Below are positions 16,697-26,835 of a stretch of DNA of 64,000 nucleotides, one piece after another. Origin of the DNA: Planctomyces sp. SH-PL62 (lineage in GTDB: Bacteria; Planctomycetota; Planctomycetia; Isosphaerales; Isosphaeraceae); contig NZ_CP011273.1 of NCBI RefSeq assembly GCF_001610895.1, positions 1,736,001 to 1,800,000 on the forward strand. The letters are read 5' to 3'. Within the stretch, counting starts at the first letter, position 1. Every line of letters begins with the position of its first letter. The position numbers and the translations under genes were made by a program. The notes beneath the pieces were generated by a model. The model was not told where the DNA came from. It saw only the letters and a list, made by a program, of their open reading frames with translations, and ran no database searches.

Positions 16697-18361
16697 ATGC
16701 TCCAGCGTGATGGACGGACCGACGTCCGGACGGCCCGATCCCCCCGCCGTGCGATCGCCGCCGTCGCCGCGTTGCTGGTCGCGGTCTCCGCCGGGGCCCG
16801 CTCGAACGCCGGCGAAGAGCCCACCTCGAAGTCGGCCGATCCGGGGAAGCCGTCGCCGGGCGCCGCGAACTTCCTGGACCCGCTGCTCCTCGAAGCCTGG
16901 AAGGAAGCCGGCCTGAAGCCGCCGCAGGCGTCCTCCGATGAGGAGTTCCTGCGTCGCGCGTATCTGGACCTCCTGGGCCGGATTCCGACCGTCGCCGAGG
17001 CACGAACGTTCCTCGTCGGCCGCGCCCCGGACAAGCGGGCCAGGCTCGTCGAACAGCTCCTCGACCACGTCGACTTCCCCAAGAACTTCGCGACCGAGTG
17101 GACGAACCTCCTGATCGGCCGCGGCCGGCAGGATCGGAACGTCGACCGCGCCGCGCTGACCGCCTGGCTTCGCAAGCAGTTCGCCGCCGACCGGCCCTGG
17201 AACGAGGTCGTCTACGACCTGGTGACCGCCAGCGGCTCGAACAAGGAGAACGGCGCGGTCAACTACACCCTGGCCCACATGGAATCCGAGGCCGTCCCGC
17301 TGACCTCGCGGACGACCCGGCTGTTCCTCGGCCAGCAGCTCCAGTGCGTCCAGTGCCACGACCATCCCCAGAACGACTGGAAGCAGGCCGACTTCTGGGG
17401 CGTCAACGCCTTCTTCCGGGGCCTCAAGGCCGAGGAGAAGCGTGCGATCGACGCCGCCGGGCTCGAGAAGTTCGACCATGTCGAGCTGACCGACGTGCCG
17501 ACCGACTCCTTCGCCCGCTTCGACCGTCGCAACGGCATGATGGGCGTCGCCTTCCCCAAGTTCATCGACGGCCGCAAGCTGGAGAAGCCGGACGCCTCCC
17601 TCCGCCGCGTCGAACTCGCCAAGCTCATCACCGATCCGACGAGCGACCTCCTCCCCCGCGCGATGGTCAACCGGATGTGGGCCTATCTCCTGGGCCGGGG
17701 GTTCGTCAACCCGGTCGACGACATCGGCCCCCACAACCCCGCCGTGCTCCCCGAGGTCTTCGACAGGCTGACCGAGGAGTTCCAGGCGTCGGGCTGCGAC
17801 GTGAAGCAGCTCATCCGCTGGATCACCTCGTCGGCCGCGTATCAGGCCACCAGCCTCCGGCCGGGCAAGGCGAGGCCCGAGGACGACTTGTTCAGCGTCA
17901 TGGCGCTGCGACCCATGTCCCCCGAACAGCTCTTCGACTCGCTCCTGACCGCGACCGCCGCCCACCGCGCCGGCTCGGGCCGAGACGACGCCAAGCGCGA
18001 GTCCTGGATGCGGCAGTTCCTCTTCGCCTTCGGCAACGACGAGGAAGACGAGGCGACCAGCTTCCAGGGGACCATCCCCCAGTCGCTCATGATGATGAAC
18101 GGCGACCTGATGCGCGACGCCCTCTCCGGCAAGCCGGGGAGCTTCCTGGCCGACGCCGTCGAACAGGCGGGCCGCCAGCGCCGGTCGCCGGCCGCGTTCA
18201 TGGTCGACCAGCTCTACCTCGCCGCGCTCAGCCGGCCGCCGACCACGAGTGAGCGGAACGCGTCGGTGCGCCACCTGCAATCCTACCCAGACGCCCTGCC
18301 GTACTTGCAGGACCTGTTCTGGGCCCTCCTGAATTCCAACGAATTCATCCTGATCCACTGA
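16697..18361 (+). CDS. Secreted DUF1549/DUF1553 protein with a CxxCH motif
   Basis: 554 residues. The signal peptide runs through AIAAVAALLVAVSAGARSNAG. The DUF1549 domain starts near residue 45 (LDPLLLEAWKEAG, FLRRAYLDLLGRIPTVAEA). CVQCHDHP in the middle gives a CxxCH cytochrome-c-like haem-binding motif. The C-terminal DUF1553 domain has LPRAMVNRMWAYLLGRG and QLIRWITSSAAYQAT. These planctomycete proteins almost always precede a DUF1501 gene, as here (28 bp gap). Function is undetermined; the pair is often discussed with sulfatases and polysaccharide use. The frame opens at 16484, but AGAGGGAGAG ahead of ATG 16697 plus the signal peptide decide the start. Confidence 0.9.
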   Translation: MLQRDGRTDVRTARSPRRAIAAVAALLVAVSAGARSNAGEEPTSKSADPGKPSPGAANFLDPLLLEAWKEAGLKPPQASSDEEFLRRAYLDLLGRIPTVAEARTFLVGRAPDKRARLVEQLLDHVDFPKNFATEWTNLLIGRGRQDRNVDRAALTAWLRKQFAADRPWNEVVYDLVTASGSNKENGAVNYTLAHMESEAVPLTSRTTRLFLGQQLQCVQCHDHPQNDWKQADFWGVNAFFRGLKAEEKRAIDAAGLEKFDHVELTDVPTDSFARFDRRNGMMGVAFPKFIDGRKLEKPDASLRRVELAKLITDPTSDLLPRAMVNRMWAYLLGRGFVNPVDDIGPHNPAVLPEVFDRLTEEFQASGCDVKQLIRWITSSAAYQATSLRPGKARPEDDLFSVMALRPMSPEQLFDSLLTATAAHRAGSGRDDAKRESWMRQFLFAFGNDEEDEATSFQGTIPQSLMMMNGDLMRDALSGKPGSFLADAVEQAGRQRRSPAAFMVDQLYLAALSRPPTTSERNASVRHLQSYPDALPYLQDLFWALLNSNEFILIH

Positions 18362-18389
18362 TGCGGACGTCCCCAAGGAGCCGACGGTC

Positions 18390-19676
18390 ATGACGCCCCC
18401 CCTCGTCACCCCCCGCGGGATGCACCGCCGCCACTTCCTCGGCCACCTGGCCGCGACGGCGCTCGGGATTCCCGCGGCCCAGTTCTTCCACAGCCTGCGG
18501 GCCCACGCCGCCGCGCCGAACAAGGCCCACAAGAGCTGCATCCTGCTCTGGATGTCGGGGGGCCCCAGCCACCTCGACATCTGGGACCTCAAGCCCGACA
18601 GCGAGAAGAACGGCGGCCCCTTCCGCCCGATCGCGACGTCCGCACCCGGCGTCATGATCAGCGAGCACATGCCCAACACCGCCAAGCAGATGCACCACCT
18701 GAACATCCTCCGCTCGCTCGACTCCAACGAGGGGAACCACGAGCGCGGAACGTACCTGATGCACACCGGCTACGTCCCCAACCCGACCGTCGTCCACCCC
18801 GGCTGGGGCTCGACGGCGGCCTTCGAGATCGGCAGCCGGCTCGAGGATTTCGACCTCCCCCACTGCGTCTCGATCAACACGCCGGGGCAGGGCGCCGGCT
18901 TCCTGGGGATGTCCTACACGCCGTTCATGATCCAGAACCCCAACTCGCCGATCGCCAACCTCGCCCCCCCGGCCGACGTCGACGAGCTACGCATGGACCG
19001 CAGGCTTCAGCTCCTGAGCCGGACCGAGAACGACTTCATCAAGCAGCGCGGGTCGCAGCCCGCCCTCGACCACAAGGCCGTCTACGCCAAGACGATCCGC
19101 ATGATGAACTCGAAGCGCAAGGACATCTTCAAGCTCGACACCGAGCCTCAGGAGGTCCGCGACGCCTACGGCAAGCACGCCTTCGGGTCGGGCTGCCTCC
19201 TGGCGCGCAAACTGGTCGAGCAGGGCGTGACCTACGTCGAGGTCGCGATGGGAGGCTGGGACACCCACGCCGACAATTTCGACGCCCTCTCCAACCGACT
19301 GCTCCCCGAACTGGATCAGGGGATGGCCGCCCTGACCGCCGACCTGGCCAGCCGGGGCCTGCTGGACACCACGATGATCGTCTGGATGGGCGAGTTCGGA
19401 CGCACCCCCCGGATCAATCAGAACGCCGGCCGCGACCACTGGCCGCGAAGCTGGTCGGTCGTCATGGGAGGCGGCGGCATGAAGTCCGGCCAGGTCGTGG
19501 GCTCGACCGACAAGAACGGCGTCGACGTCACCGACCGGCCGATCGGCGTGATGGACATGGTCGCCACCATGACCAAGACGATGGGGATCGGCCTGGACAC
19601 GCAGTACACCTCGCCTCGCGGGCGTCCGATGAAGGTCGTCGACGGCGGAACCCCGATCGCCGAACTGGTGGGCTGA
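18390..19676 (+). CDS. DUF1501 family exported protein
   Basis: 428 residues of the DUF1501 family, related in fold to alkaline phosphatases/sulfatases. The N-terminus RGMHRRHFLGHLAATALGIP looks like a twin-arginine leader. Conserved family blocks are CILLWMSGGPSHLDIWDLKP, GNHERGTYLMHTGY, HPGWGS, VEVAMGGWDTHADNF and the metal-site-like VWMGEFGRTPRINQNAGRDHW. AAGGAG lies ten bases before ATG 18390. It forms a two-gene unit with the DUF1549/1553 gene upstream. It ends 59 bp from the convergent giant gene, with only a weak hairpin between. Confidence 0.93.
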   Translation: MTPPLVTPRGMHRRHFLGHLAATALGIPAAQFFHSLRAHAAAPNKAHKSCILLWMSGGPSHLDIWDLKPDSEKNGGPFRPIATSAPGVMISEHMPNTAKQMHHLNILRSLDSNEGNHERGTYLMHTGYVPNPTVVHPGWGSTAAFEIGSRLEDFDLPHCVSINTPGQGAGFLGMSYTPFMIQNPNSPIANLAPPADVDELRMDRRLQLLSRTENDFIKQRGSQPALDHKAVYAKTIRMMNSKRKDIFKLDTEPQEVRDAYGKHAFGSGCLLARKLVEQGVTYVEVAMGGWDTHADNFDALSNRLLPELDQGMAALTADLASRGLLDTTMIVWMGEFGRTPRINQNAGRDHWPRSWSVVMGGGGMKSGQVVGSTDKNGVDVTDRPIGVMDMVATMTKTMGIGLDTQYTSPRGRPMKVVDGGTPIAELVG

Positions 19677-19735
19677 AAACTCGCCTCTTCGTCGTCAGAA
19701 TCCCGACCCCGTCGCGTGCGGGGCGGGCCCTCGAG

Positions 19736-22700
19736 TCATCCATCCGACCGCCAGGGCCAGGCCGCAGGCCCAAAGAGCCAGCGGCCCCCCGCCACGGCCG
19801 CGAGCGAGAGGCTCGCGGCGGCGATCAGGCTCTGCGCCCCGACCTGGCGCGCCGAGGTCAGCCCGGCCAGACCGAGCCCCATCAGAAGCGCCAGGAGCAA
19901 GAGGGAACGGGCTCGGCTCTCGCTGACGCCGACGTAGCCGGCCGCCCGATCGGTCTCGATCGGCAGGTGGATCGGCGGATCGTCCAGCCCCGGCGCGGAG
20001 CCGACGAAGAAGCGGGGCCGCCCCAGACGCCGCATCCGCTCGCGTTCGGCCTGCACCGCGATCCCGGTCGCGGCCGGCGAGGCCCCCTCGGCTTGCAAAC
20101 CCAGGTAGGTCAGGGCGTCCGCCACCGGCTCCTCCAGGCCCGTCGAATGCAGGGCCTCGACGAGTTGCAGCCGCGACCCCTTGATCACGTCGAGGTCCCG
20201 CGCCGCGCGATCGCGACGCCCCCGGTCGGCGGACCGCGACGCGGCCAGCAACGCGCGCTCGGCGCCGCGAAGGGCCGACTCGTGCTCGATCAGGAGCGAC
20301 ACCAGCCGTCCGCGGTCGCGGCCCGAGCCGCGATCCATCTCGGCGATCAGGTCGACGACCTGGCGCGCCACGCGATCGGCCCGCTCCAGTTGCTGGCGCT
20401 CCGGCCCGACCGCCTCCAGGCCGAGCGACGAGGCGTCGATCGCCTCGTCGGCCGGCAGGTGGAGGACGACCAGCGTCGGCGTCCGTCCGTCCCCCACGCG
20501 AGGCAGTCCGAGGTCGCGACGCCCCTGGATCTCGGCCCCCGCCCCGGCGCCCTCGGCGGCCCAGGTCAGGGTGACGCTGCGGGCGGCCTGGTCCCCCAGG
20601 GGGATCACCCATCGTGATTCGGCGTCGAGCAGCGGCCTCACGGCCGCGCCGTCGACCGCGGCCCGCAGCAGGCGGCCCGCCTCCGGGGGCGCGACGGTCA
20701 GGAACGGGCCCGATCGGGGCTCCGTCCGGTACGTCGCCGTGCCCGTCGCCCCGCCGTCCGGCGCGAGCACGCAGAGGAGCTCCGCATCCCGCACCCGCGC
20801 GGTCACGTCGCCTCCCCCCAGTCCCGCGTCGTCCCCCGTCGGGGTCTGGACGTCGAGCGACCAGCGGTCGACGTCGACGTCGACGTGATACGCCCTCGCG
20901 GCCAGGCCGGTCGCCGCGCCGAACTCCTCGTCCTGGAAGCGGCTCGCGTGCGAGATCTGGCGAAGCCCGGCGGAGCCGGCCGTCGTCGGCACGGTCGCCG
21001 TGGCGAAGACCAGGGCGACCGCGGTGTCGACCACCCCGAGCCCCAGCGGGACGACCTTCGGAAAGCCGACCTCTTGCCCGGCGGCGATCGGCGCACGTGA
21101 GCGCAGGACCACACGCTGAGAGCCCCAGATGGGACGCTCCGGCGTGATGGTCCAGAACGTCCAGCCGTCTCGGGATTCGGTCGTCAGCTGATGCTCCTGG
21201 CCCGTGAGCCGGAGCCGGGCGTGCGGTGCCCAGGCGGCGGGGACCTTCAGATGGATCGCGTCCAGCGGACCCCCCGCCACCTCGTAGCGGAGCACGGCGA
21301 TCCACTCGGCCGAGTCCGGATGGATCGTCAACTGGCTCCCGACCAGGACGTTCGGACGCGGGGGCTGGGGCGTCCAACGCAGCTCGCCGACCTGGGTGGG
21401 ATCGTCGATCCGGTAGGATTGGCGGGTCCAGGCGCCGCCGGGCTCGGTCGGCTCCGAAGTGACGAACGCCGCGCCGCCGGGGGCCGTCGCAAGATCGACG
21501 ACCCCGCGCGAGAGCACCTCCAGCGTCCCGGCCGAACCTCGGCCTTCCGCCGCGTCCGGCCAGGGGAGCCGGAGCCGATGCTGGCGGGGTCCCGGGCCGG
21601 GCTCGAGCCGAGCCACCGGGATCCAGCCCCGCACCTTGATCGTCCGTCGGGATTTCAGGTCGATCCGGTCGAACCGGACCTGGAGGGGCCCCCCCGACGG
21701 CCGGCTCCAATCGGTCATGCCGGCGGACTCGACATCGAGCAGGATCAGTTCGTCCGGCAGCGCCACCCCCACCCGATCGAGCAGCCCGGTGATCTCGGAA
21801 TGCTCGATCTCGTAACGGCAGTCCACGCGGCCGGCGTCGACCTGGAGCTGCACGGAGGGCTTGAGACGCCATCGAGTGGGGGTCGGGCCAGTCCGAAATT
21901 CAACGACGTCCTGGGGCTTGAACCGGACGGTCCCGGCGAAGGTCAGGACGTCGTCGGGCAGGGCGCCCCAGGCGCGCACGAAGGACTCGTCGCCGACCGG
22001 CTCGGCGTCCCTGGGGGGCTCGAGCCGCCCCGTCCAGTGCCCCGGCCGCCGCACGGCCAGCAAGCCCGACTCGCGCTCGACGCCCATCGGCTCCACGCGC
22101 GGGAACCGCCGGGCGACCGGGCCGGGGGCCTCCGTCCCCCCCTCGCCTCGGAGGGGCCGCCAGAAGTCCAGGAAAATCGTCGTCCGATCGGGAAGCGGGG
22201 GGTCCACCCGAGCGACCCATTCGGGGTTCTGCGGCGTCCCCCCCCACGAGGCGTCCACCAATCCGGGGATCTGGACCGAACGCGGAATCAGGCCCGGCTC
22301 CAGGGCGATCCGGATCGTCGAGGTCCGCCGCCGGGTCCGGTAAGTCAGACGGGCGCGGACCCGCTCGCCGGCCGGGTCCAGGTCCCAGAGCATCAGGCTC
22401 TCGACGGTCGCGGAAGGCTGGTCGAGATCTGGATTGGGCGACGTCCAGGAGATCCCGATCCGGTCGACGGGCCCGAGCACGGCCTCGATCGTCTGGTCTC
22501 CCTTGGCGATGACGCGGCCCCGGGCGACCAGTTGCTGCACCGGACGGCCCCCGGGAGGCTGCTCCAGCGTCAGCCGGGCGAACGGGGCGCGGTTGACCTT
22601 CAGGTCGAGCGTCTCGAGGGAGCCGTCGCGGAACGGAGAGGCGGTGCGACGGACCCGCAGTCGGCTCGTCCGACCTCCGGGGATCATGACGACCGCCACC

Positions 22701-25700
22701 TCTCCCCCCGGCCTGACGATCACCGGAGCCCGGACGTCGTCCAGCGCGGCGACGAGGTCCCGCGCCCCGCCGACCGGGAACTCGAACGCCGTCGCGGGGC
22801 CGTCGCCGACCCGGACCGAGTAATCGCTCTCGACGGCCAGGTCCAGCTCCCCGCCCCGCGCCACGCGATGCTCGGCCGCGAGGATCGAGGCCCGCTCCTC
22901 GGCTTTCGGAGCCGGGGCCTCGCCGGCCCTCGCGAGCCGCTCGTGATCGGCCTGGCGGAGGATCACCCGCGAGGGGGCCGCGGCCGGGTCGAACGCGCCG
23001 TCGTAGGGGAAGAGCGCGAGGATCGGGGGGGATTCGACGGGAGGCTGGAACGCCGAGGCTCGGGACAGGCCGATCGTCGCCAGGACCCACGCGGCGACCC
23101 GAAAGCCGCGACGGAACCGCGCCGAGGTTCGCCCGACGCGACCCGACCCGGGCGCGCCTCGGCCGCGAAGCGTCTCGCGCAGGAGCCGGCCCAGACGCAC
23201 GAGGAGCGTGATGAACGCGCCGACGAACGCCCCGGCGCTCACCGGGGGGGGAGCCGCCTCCCACCAGTCGTGCAGCACCACCGACGCGATCATGAGGAGC
23301 AGCGGCGCGATCAAACCCCGACGCGGGGAGACGGCCCGACGCAGCCCCACCGCGATCACCGCAAGCGCCGCCACCCAGCCCAGAAGCGCCCGAGTACCGG
23401 CGTCGGCCGTCTCGACCCAGGCGTCGGGCCCCGGCCAGGAACTCGCCGTCAAGCGCGAGGTCGACCAACCCGAAGCCCGACCGCGTCGGTCGGCCGGCGC
23501 GGAGTTCGTCGGCGTCGAATCGATCGGGGTCGACTCGCCTCGCCAACGCGTCGACGACTGGAAACGGTCGGTCGCGTCCGCTCCCCAGAGGATCGCCTCG
23601 GCGACCGCCGAGCGCCACGTCGCGGAGCCCGAGAGCGGCCCCGCGGCGCGTCGGGATGTGACGAGCAGCGCGTCGTCGACCAGGAGCAGGACCAGGCCGC
23701 GAGACTGGAGCGCCGCGAGCGATTTCGGCCCCCCCGCCGCGTCGACGGGGGTCGGGGCCGGCGTGTATCGTGATCGCGGGCCGAAGCCCTCGGCGGCCAG
23801 CGCCGAGCGATCGACGATCAGCGGCTCGGCGCCCGCGTCCCATCGAATAAACGCCTCGGCGAGCGTCAGGTCCTCGGTCGGCGCCTCGCCCAGCGATTCG
23901 TCGAGCCGCCGCAGGACGTCCTCGCGCGGCAGCCGCATCGCGGCCCGCTCGCCGGGCCATCGCCACCGGGCGACCCCCAGCGATCCGAAGGGCCAGGGGG
24001 GCCGGGGTTCGGTCGAATCGACGACGAAGCCGGGCCCCGCCTCGTCGAGCGTCAAGCCCGGGGAGAGGATCAGCTCCCAGCTGAACGAGAGGCAGGGGAG
24101 GCCGAAGTCGGGTGCCGTCGGCCGGAGCCGGCCGCCGGACGGCGCGACCGACGGTTCGAGCCGGTAGTCCAGCTCGACGGCCCGCGTCGGCTCGCCGGGC
24201 CCGGAGGGGAGGGGGATCGAGACCTCGTCCCCCACCCGCGTCGGGTCGACGGCGCGGCCGTCGACCCGCGCCGAGACGAGGACCGATCCGGCCGGCGCCT
24301 GGAACGTGAGGGCGTCGGTCTGGTCGGCGGCCACGAGCGTCCAGAGGCGGTTGAGGGAGCGGCCGTCGGGGAAGGCGCGGGTGGTCAGGCGGGCGTCGCG
24401 GATCAGCCCCCTGGCACGAGCCGGGGTCAACTCTTCCGTGGCGAGATCAAGCCGGCTGCCGGGCGTCGAGTACGTCATGGCCTGCGACGTCCAGCCGGCC
24501 GGCGGCGATGGCCCGCCGGCCCGCGCGGCACCCGCCGCATCGGGACCTGGCGCGAGCGTCTCGGCGAGCGACGCCTCGATCCGACTCAGCCCCTCCCCCG
24601 TGATCCGGCTGCGAACGTGTTCGGGGGTCTCGATGACGACGACGCCGCGGGGGGAGTCCGCCCCCGGGAGGCAGGGGAGCGGCACGGTCCCTCGCCCATC
24701 CCAGGCAGTCGAGGAGGCGAATCGGACCGTGGCCCGCCCCTGCGCCGAGGTCTCGGCCGCCAGCTCCAGGACCACGCCGCCGTCGGGGAACCCGAGTCGT
24801 CGGCGATCGGACTCCGCGAGGATCGTTGGCGCCAGCCGATTCCCATCGGCCGCGTCGGTGAACGTCCAGGCGCCGAGGTCGCCGGCCCGAGCGTTGATCC
24901 AGACTCGCGCCGCGGGGTCTCCGCCGCCGGCCGTCGCGATCGTGATCCAGCCGGAGACGGCGAGCTTCCGTCCTCGTTCCTCAAGCCTCGCCTTGACGTG
25001 GACCCAGCCTCTCGAGCTGGGGTCCACGCGCAGGACGTCTACGGGCGCCTCGGCGTCGTCGGCCGTCCATCGCCAGGCCAGGACCGGCTTGAGGTCGGCC
25101 GTCTCCGGAGATGCGGCCTGGAGCAGGCCGGGCGTCTGGACGGGGTCGATCCAGTCGAGCCCCCTGGTCTCGCCAGGTTGGAGCTGGATGCGGCCCGCCG
25201 CCGTGGCCACCCAGGCCTCGTCGGCGACCCGCCCCCGGGTCGGACGGACGCGGGGCAGCATCAGGCGCTTCGGCGCGTCGACCGGGCCGGCGGCGACCGC
25301 CCCCACGAGGAGCGTTCGGCCCGAGGGGGCCGCGTCCGACGCCGGGGCCAGCACGCGGAGCAGGGTCGAGCCGTCGGGTCGCACCGTCCGGCTCCAGGGA
25401 GGCGCCCCCTCGACGCCCGCCAGTTCCACGCGATCGACGGCCCAGCCGGCGGGGAGTTCCAGCTCGTGCTCCGGGGCCGATCCGGGGAGGCCCAGGCCCG
25501 CGACCTCGCATTCCAGCCGGATCGAGGACGGTCGGAGCGCGAGCCGCCCGCGCAGGGTGTAGACCGGCTCGTTCCCGGCGGCGCGGAAGGTCAGCTCGGC
25601 CGCCGAGCCGGGCGCGGCCGATTCGAAAACGAGAACCGTGCCTCCCACGCCCGCCGTTTCGCCCGGCGGCGGCGGGACCCGACGGCCGTCGCGCTCCCGG

Positions 25701-26830
25701 CACTCGCGGACGACGTGGCGCTCGTCCAGGAGGATGGTCGTCGTCCCGCCGGTCCAGGTCAGCGGGGGGAGCGGGCGGATCGCCGGCACGTCCCAGGCGC
25801 CCTCGGCCGGGACCCGGGCGTGCCCCCGGAATCGGACCGGGACGGCCTCGCCGCCGGGGGTCGCCATCCAGACGACGGCCCGGCGCGGCGTCCCTTCCTC
25901 GACGCGGAACTCCCGGACGGTGGGGCCCTCGACGCCCAGCAGGTCCAGGCCGGGATCCAGCTCGACCGTGAATGTCCCCCCGCCGGGCTCGTCGGCCTGG
26001 ATCGTCCAGTCGGTCGTCCAGTTGACCGGCCGGGTCGCCAGGCGATCGACGGCGTTCAGGTCGATCCGCGTCGGCCCGCCGACCCAGATCCGAGACGGGT
26101 TCCCGGCCGCCCTCGTTTCCGCCAGGTTGGTCAGCCGGAGGTCCAGGGCGCCCACCCGGCCGTGGAACCGCCAGGTCTCGCGATCCGGGGCTTCACCCGG
26201 CGAGGGTCCCTCGCGACGCACGGCCGCCCCCGAGGGTTCCCAGCCGACGGGGACGTCCAGGGTCAGGCTGGTGGTCTCGTCGCCGGGCAGCGACAGGCTG
26301 AAAATCCGCCCCCGCGAGTCCGGGCGCGCCCGCAGCTCCCACTCCAGCACGAACGTCGCCTCTCCCGGTTTCGCCGCCGACGGCGTCTCCAGCCGAAGGA
26401 AGCTCTCGCCCGTCGCCGAGGAAGCGACCGCCGCCCCGGACTCGGGCCCCTTCAGGATCGCCGGCGACCACGGCTCGATCGACACCGACGCCGAGCCCGG
26501 CGGCGTCGCCGCCACCAGCTCGGAACGGCCGACCAGGAGTCCCGAACTGAACCTCGCGAAGTGGCGGGCGCGGACGAGCCGGGGGCCGCCCCGCTCGCGG
26601 TCCCGCCCTCGCGCCTCGACCGCGCCCAGCAGCGCGTCGAAGTCCGTCGGCGACAGGACCCGCAACGGGGTGTCCGGCGGGAACTGGGACGCGACCTGGC
26701 CCGACGGGATCCGAACCCGCACGACCTCCGGCGCATCCCCCTCGCCCCCTCGGGCGGCCGGGCCGACGACGAGCGCGAACACCGCGACGAGCGCGGCCGG
26801 CAGCGAGAGGCTCGAACTCGGGACTTCCAT
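19736..26830 (-). CDS. Giant secreted/membrane protein made of two fused units (function unknown)
   Basis: 2364 residues. A signal peptide (SLPAALVAVFALVVGPAARG) is followed by a beta-rich ectodomain of about 1100 residues and a cluster of three hydrophobic helices (about 1145-1215). A second signal-like stretch, AAWVLATIGLSRASA (about 1245), follows. A second beta-rich ectodomain with a helical part then ends in two membrane segments. Each half starts with a similar strand motif (RVLSPTDFDALL; RVILRQADHERL) that also begins the 1150-residue neighbour (VVILQGAADVEEFW). The protein therefore looks like two neighbour-type units fused. There is no enzyme motif I recognise. The frame extends to 27460, but ATG 26830 lies 5 bp after the upstream stop and precedes the signal peptide. 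An envelope role is inferred. Confidence 0.8.
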   Translation of the reverse strand: MEVPSSSLSLPAALVAVFALVVGPAARGGEGDAPEVVRVRIPSGQVASQFPPDTPLRVLSPTDFDALLGAVEARGRDRERGGPRLVRARHFARFSSGLLVGRSELVAATPPGSASVSIEPWSPAILKGPESGAAVASSATGESFLRLETPSAAKPGEATFVLEWELRARPDSRGRIFSLSLPGDETTSLTLDVPVGWEPSGAAVRREGPSPGEAPDRETWRFHGRVGALDLRLTNLAETRAAGNPSRIWVGGPTRIDLNAVDRLATRPVNWTTDWTIQADEPGGGTFTVELDPGLDLLGVEGPTVREFRVEEGTPRRAVVWMATPGGEAVPVRFRGHARVPAEGAWDVPAIRPLPPLTWTGGTTTILLDERHVVRECRERDGRRVPPPPGETAGVGGTVLVFESAAPGSAAELTFRAAGNEPVYTLRGRLALRPSSIRLECEVAGLGLPGSAPEHELELPAGWAVDRVELAGVEGAPPWSRTVRPDGSTLLRVLAPASDAAPSGRTLLVGAVAAGPVDAPKRLMLPRVRPTRGRVADEAWVATAAGRIQLQPGETRGLDWIDPVQTPGLLQAASPETADLKPVLAWRWTADDAEAPVDVLRVDPSSRGWVHVKARLEERGRKLAVSGWITIATAGGGDPAARVWINARAGDLGAWTFTDAADGNRLAPTILAESDRRRLGFPDGGVVLELAAETSAQGRATVRFASSTAWDGRGTVPLPCLPGADSPRGVVVIETPEHVRSRITGEGLSRIEASLAETLAPGPDAAGAARAGGPSPPAGWTSQAMTYSTPGSRLDLATEELTPARARGLIRDARLTTRAFPDGRSLNRLWTLVAADQTDALTFQAPAGSVLVSARVDGRAVDPTRVGDEVSIPLPSGPGEPTRAVELDYRLEPSVAPSGGRLRPTAPDFGLPCLSFSWELILSPGLTLDEAGPGFVVDSTEPRPPWPFGSLGVARWRWPGERAAMRLPREDVLRRLDESLGEAPTEDLTLAEAFIRWDAGAEPLIVDRSALAAEGFGPRSRYTPAPTPVDAAGGPKSLAALQSRGLVLLLVDDALLVTSRRAAGPLSGSATWRSAVAEAILWGADATDRFQSSTRWRGESTPIDSTPTNSAPADRRGRASGWSTSRLTASSWPGPDAWVETADAGTRALLGWVAALAVIAVGLRRAVSPRRGLIAPLLLMIASVVLHDWWEAAPPPVSAGAFVGAFITLLVRLGRLLRETLRGRGAPGSGRVGRTSARFRRGFRVAAWVLATIGLSRASAFQPPVESPPILALFPYDGAFDPAAAPSRVILRQADHERLARAGEAPAPKAEERASILAAEHRVARGGELDLAVESDYSVRVGDGPATAFEFPVGGARDLVAALDDVRAPVIVRPGGEVAVVMIPGGRTSRLRVRRTASPFRDGSLETLDLKVNRAPFARLTLEQPPGGRPVQQLVARGRVIAKGDQTIEAVLGPVDRIGISWTSPNPDLDQPSATVESLMLWDLDPAGERVRARLTYRTRRRTSTIRIALEPGLIPRSVQIPGLVDASWGGTPQNPEWVARVDPPLPDRTTIFLDFWRPLRGEGGTEAPGPVARRFPRVEPMGVERESGLLAVRRPGHWTGRLEPPRDAEPVGDESFVRAWGALPDDVLTFAGTVRFKPQDVVEFRTGPTPTRWRLKPSVQLQVDAGRVDCRYEIEHSEITGLLDRVGVALPDELILLDVESAGMTDWSRPSGGPLQVRFDRIDLKSRRTIKVRGWIPVARLEPGPGPRQHRLRLPWPDAAEGRGSAGTLEVLSRGVVDLATAPGGAAFVTSEPTEPGGAWTRQSYRIDDPTQVGELRWTPQPPRPNVLVGSQLTIHPDSAEWIAVLRYEVAGGPLDAIHLKVPAAWAPHARLRLTGQEHQLTTESRDGWTFWTITPERPIWGSQRVVLRSRAPIAAGQEVGFPKVVPLGLGVVDTAVALVFATATVPTTAGSAGLRQISHASRFQDEEFGAATGLAARAYHVDVDVDRWSLDVQTPTGDDAGLGGGDVTARVRDAELLCVLAPDGGATGTATYRTEPRSGPFLTVAPPEAGRLLRAAVDGAAVRPLLDAESRWVIPLGDQAARSVTLTWAAEGAGAGAEIQGRRDLGLPRVGDGRTPTLVVLHLPADEAIDASSLGLEAVGPERQQLERADRVARQVVDLIAEMDRGSGRDRGRLVSLLIEHESALRGAERALLAASRSADRGRRDRAARDLDVIKGSRLQLVEALHSTGLEEPVADALTYLGLQAEGASPAATGIAVQAERERMRRLGRPRFFVGSAPGLDDPPIHLPIETDRAAGYVGVSESRARSLLLLALLMGLGLAGLTSARQVGAQSLIAAASLSLAAVAGGRWLFGPAAWPWRSDG

Positions 26831-26835
26831 CGACG

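Noticed and set aside
19695-21872. 725-codon minus-strand frame overlapping the end of the giant gene
   Set aside because: Arg/Gly/Pro-rich; the overlapping frame of the giant gene has natural composition and ends in clean membrane helices.
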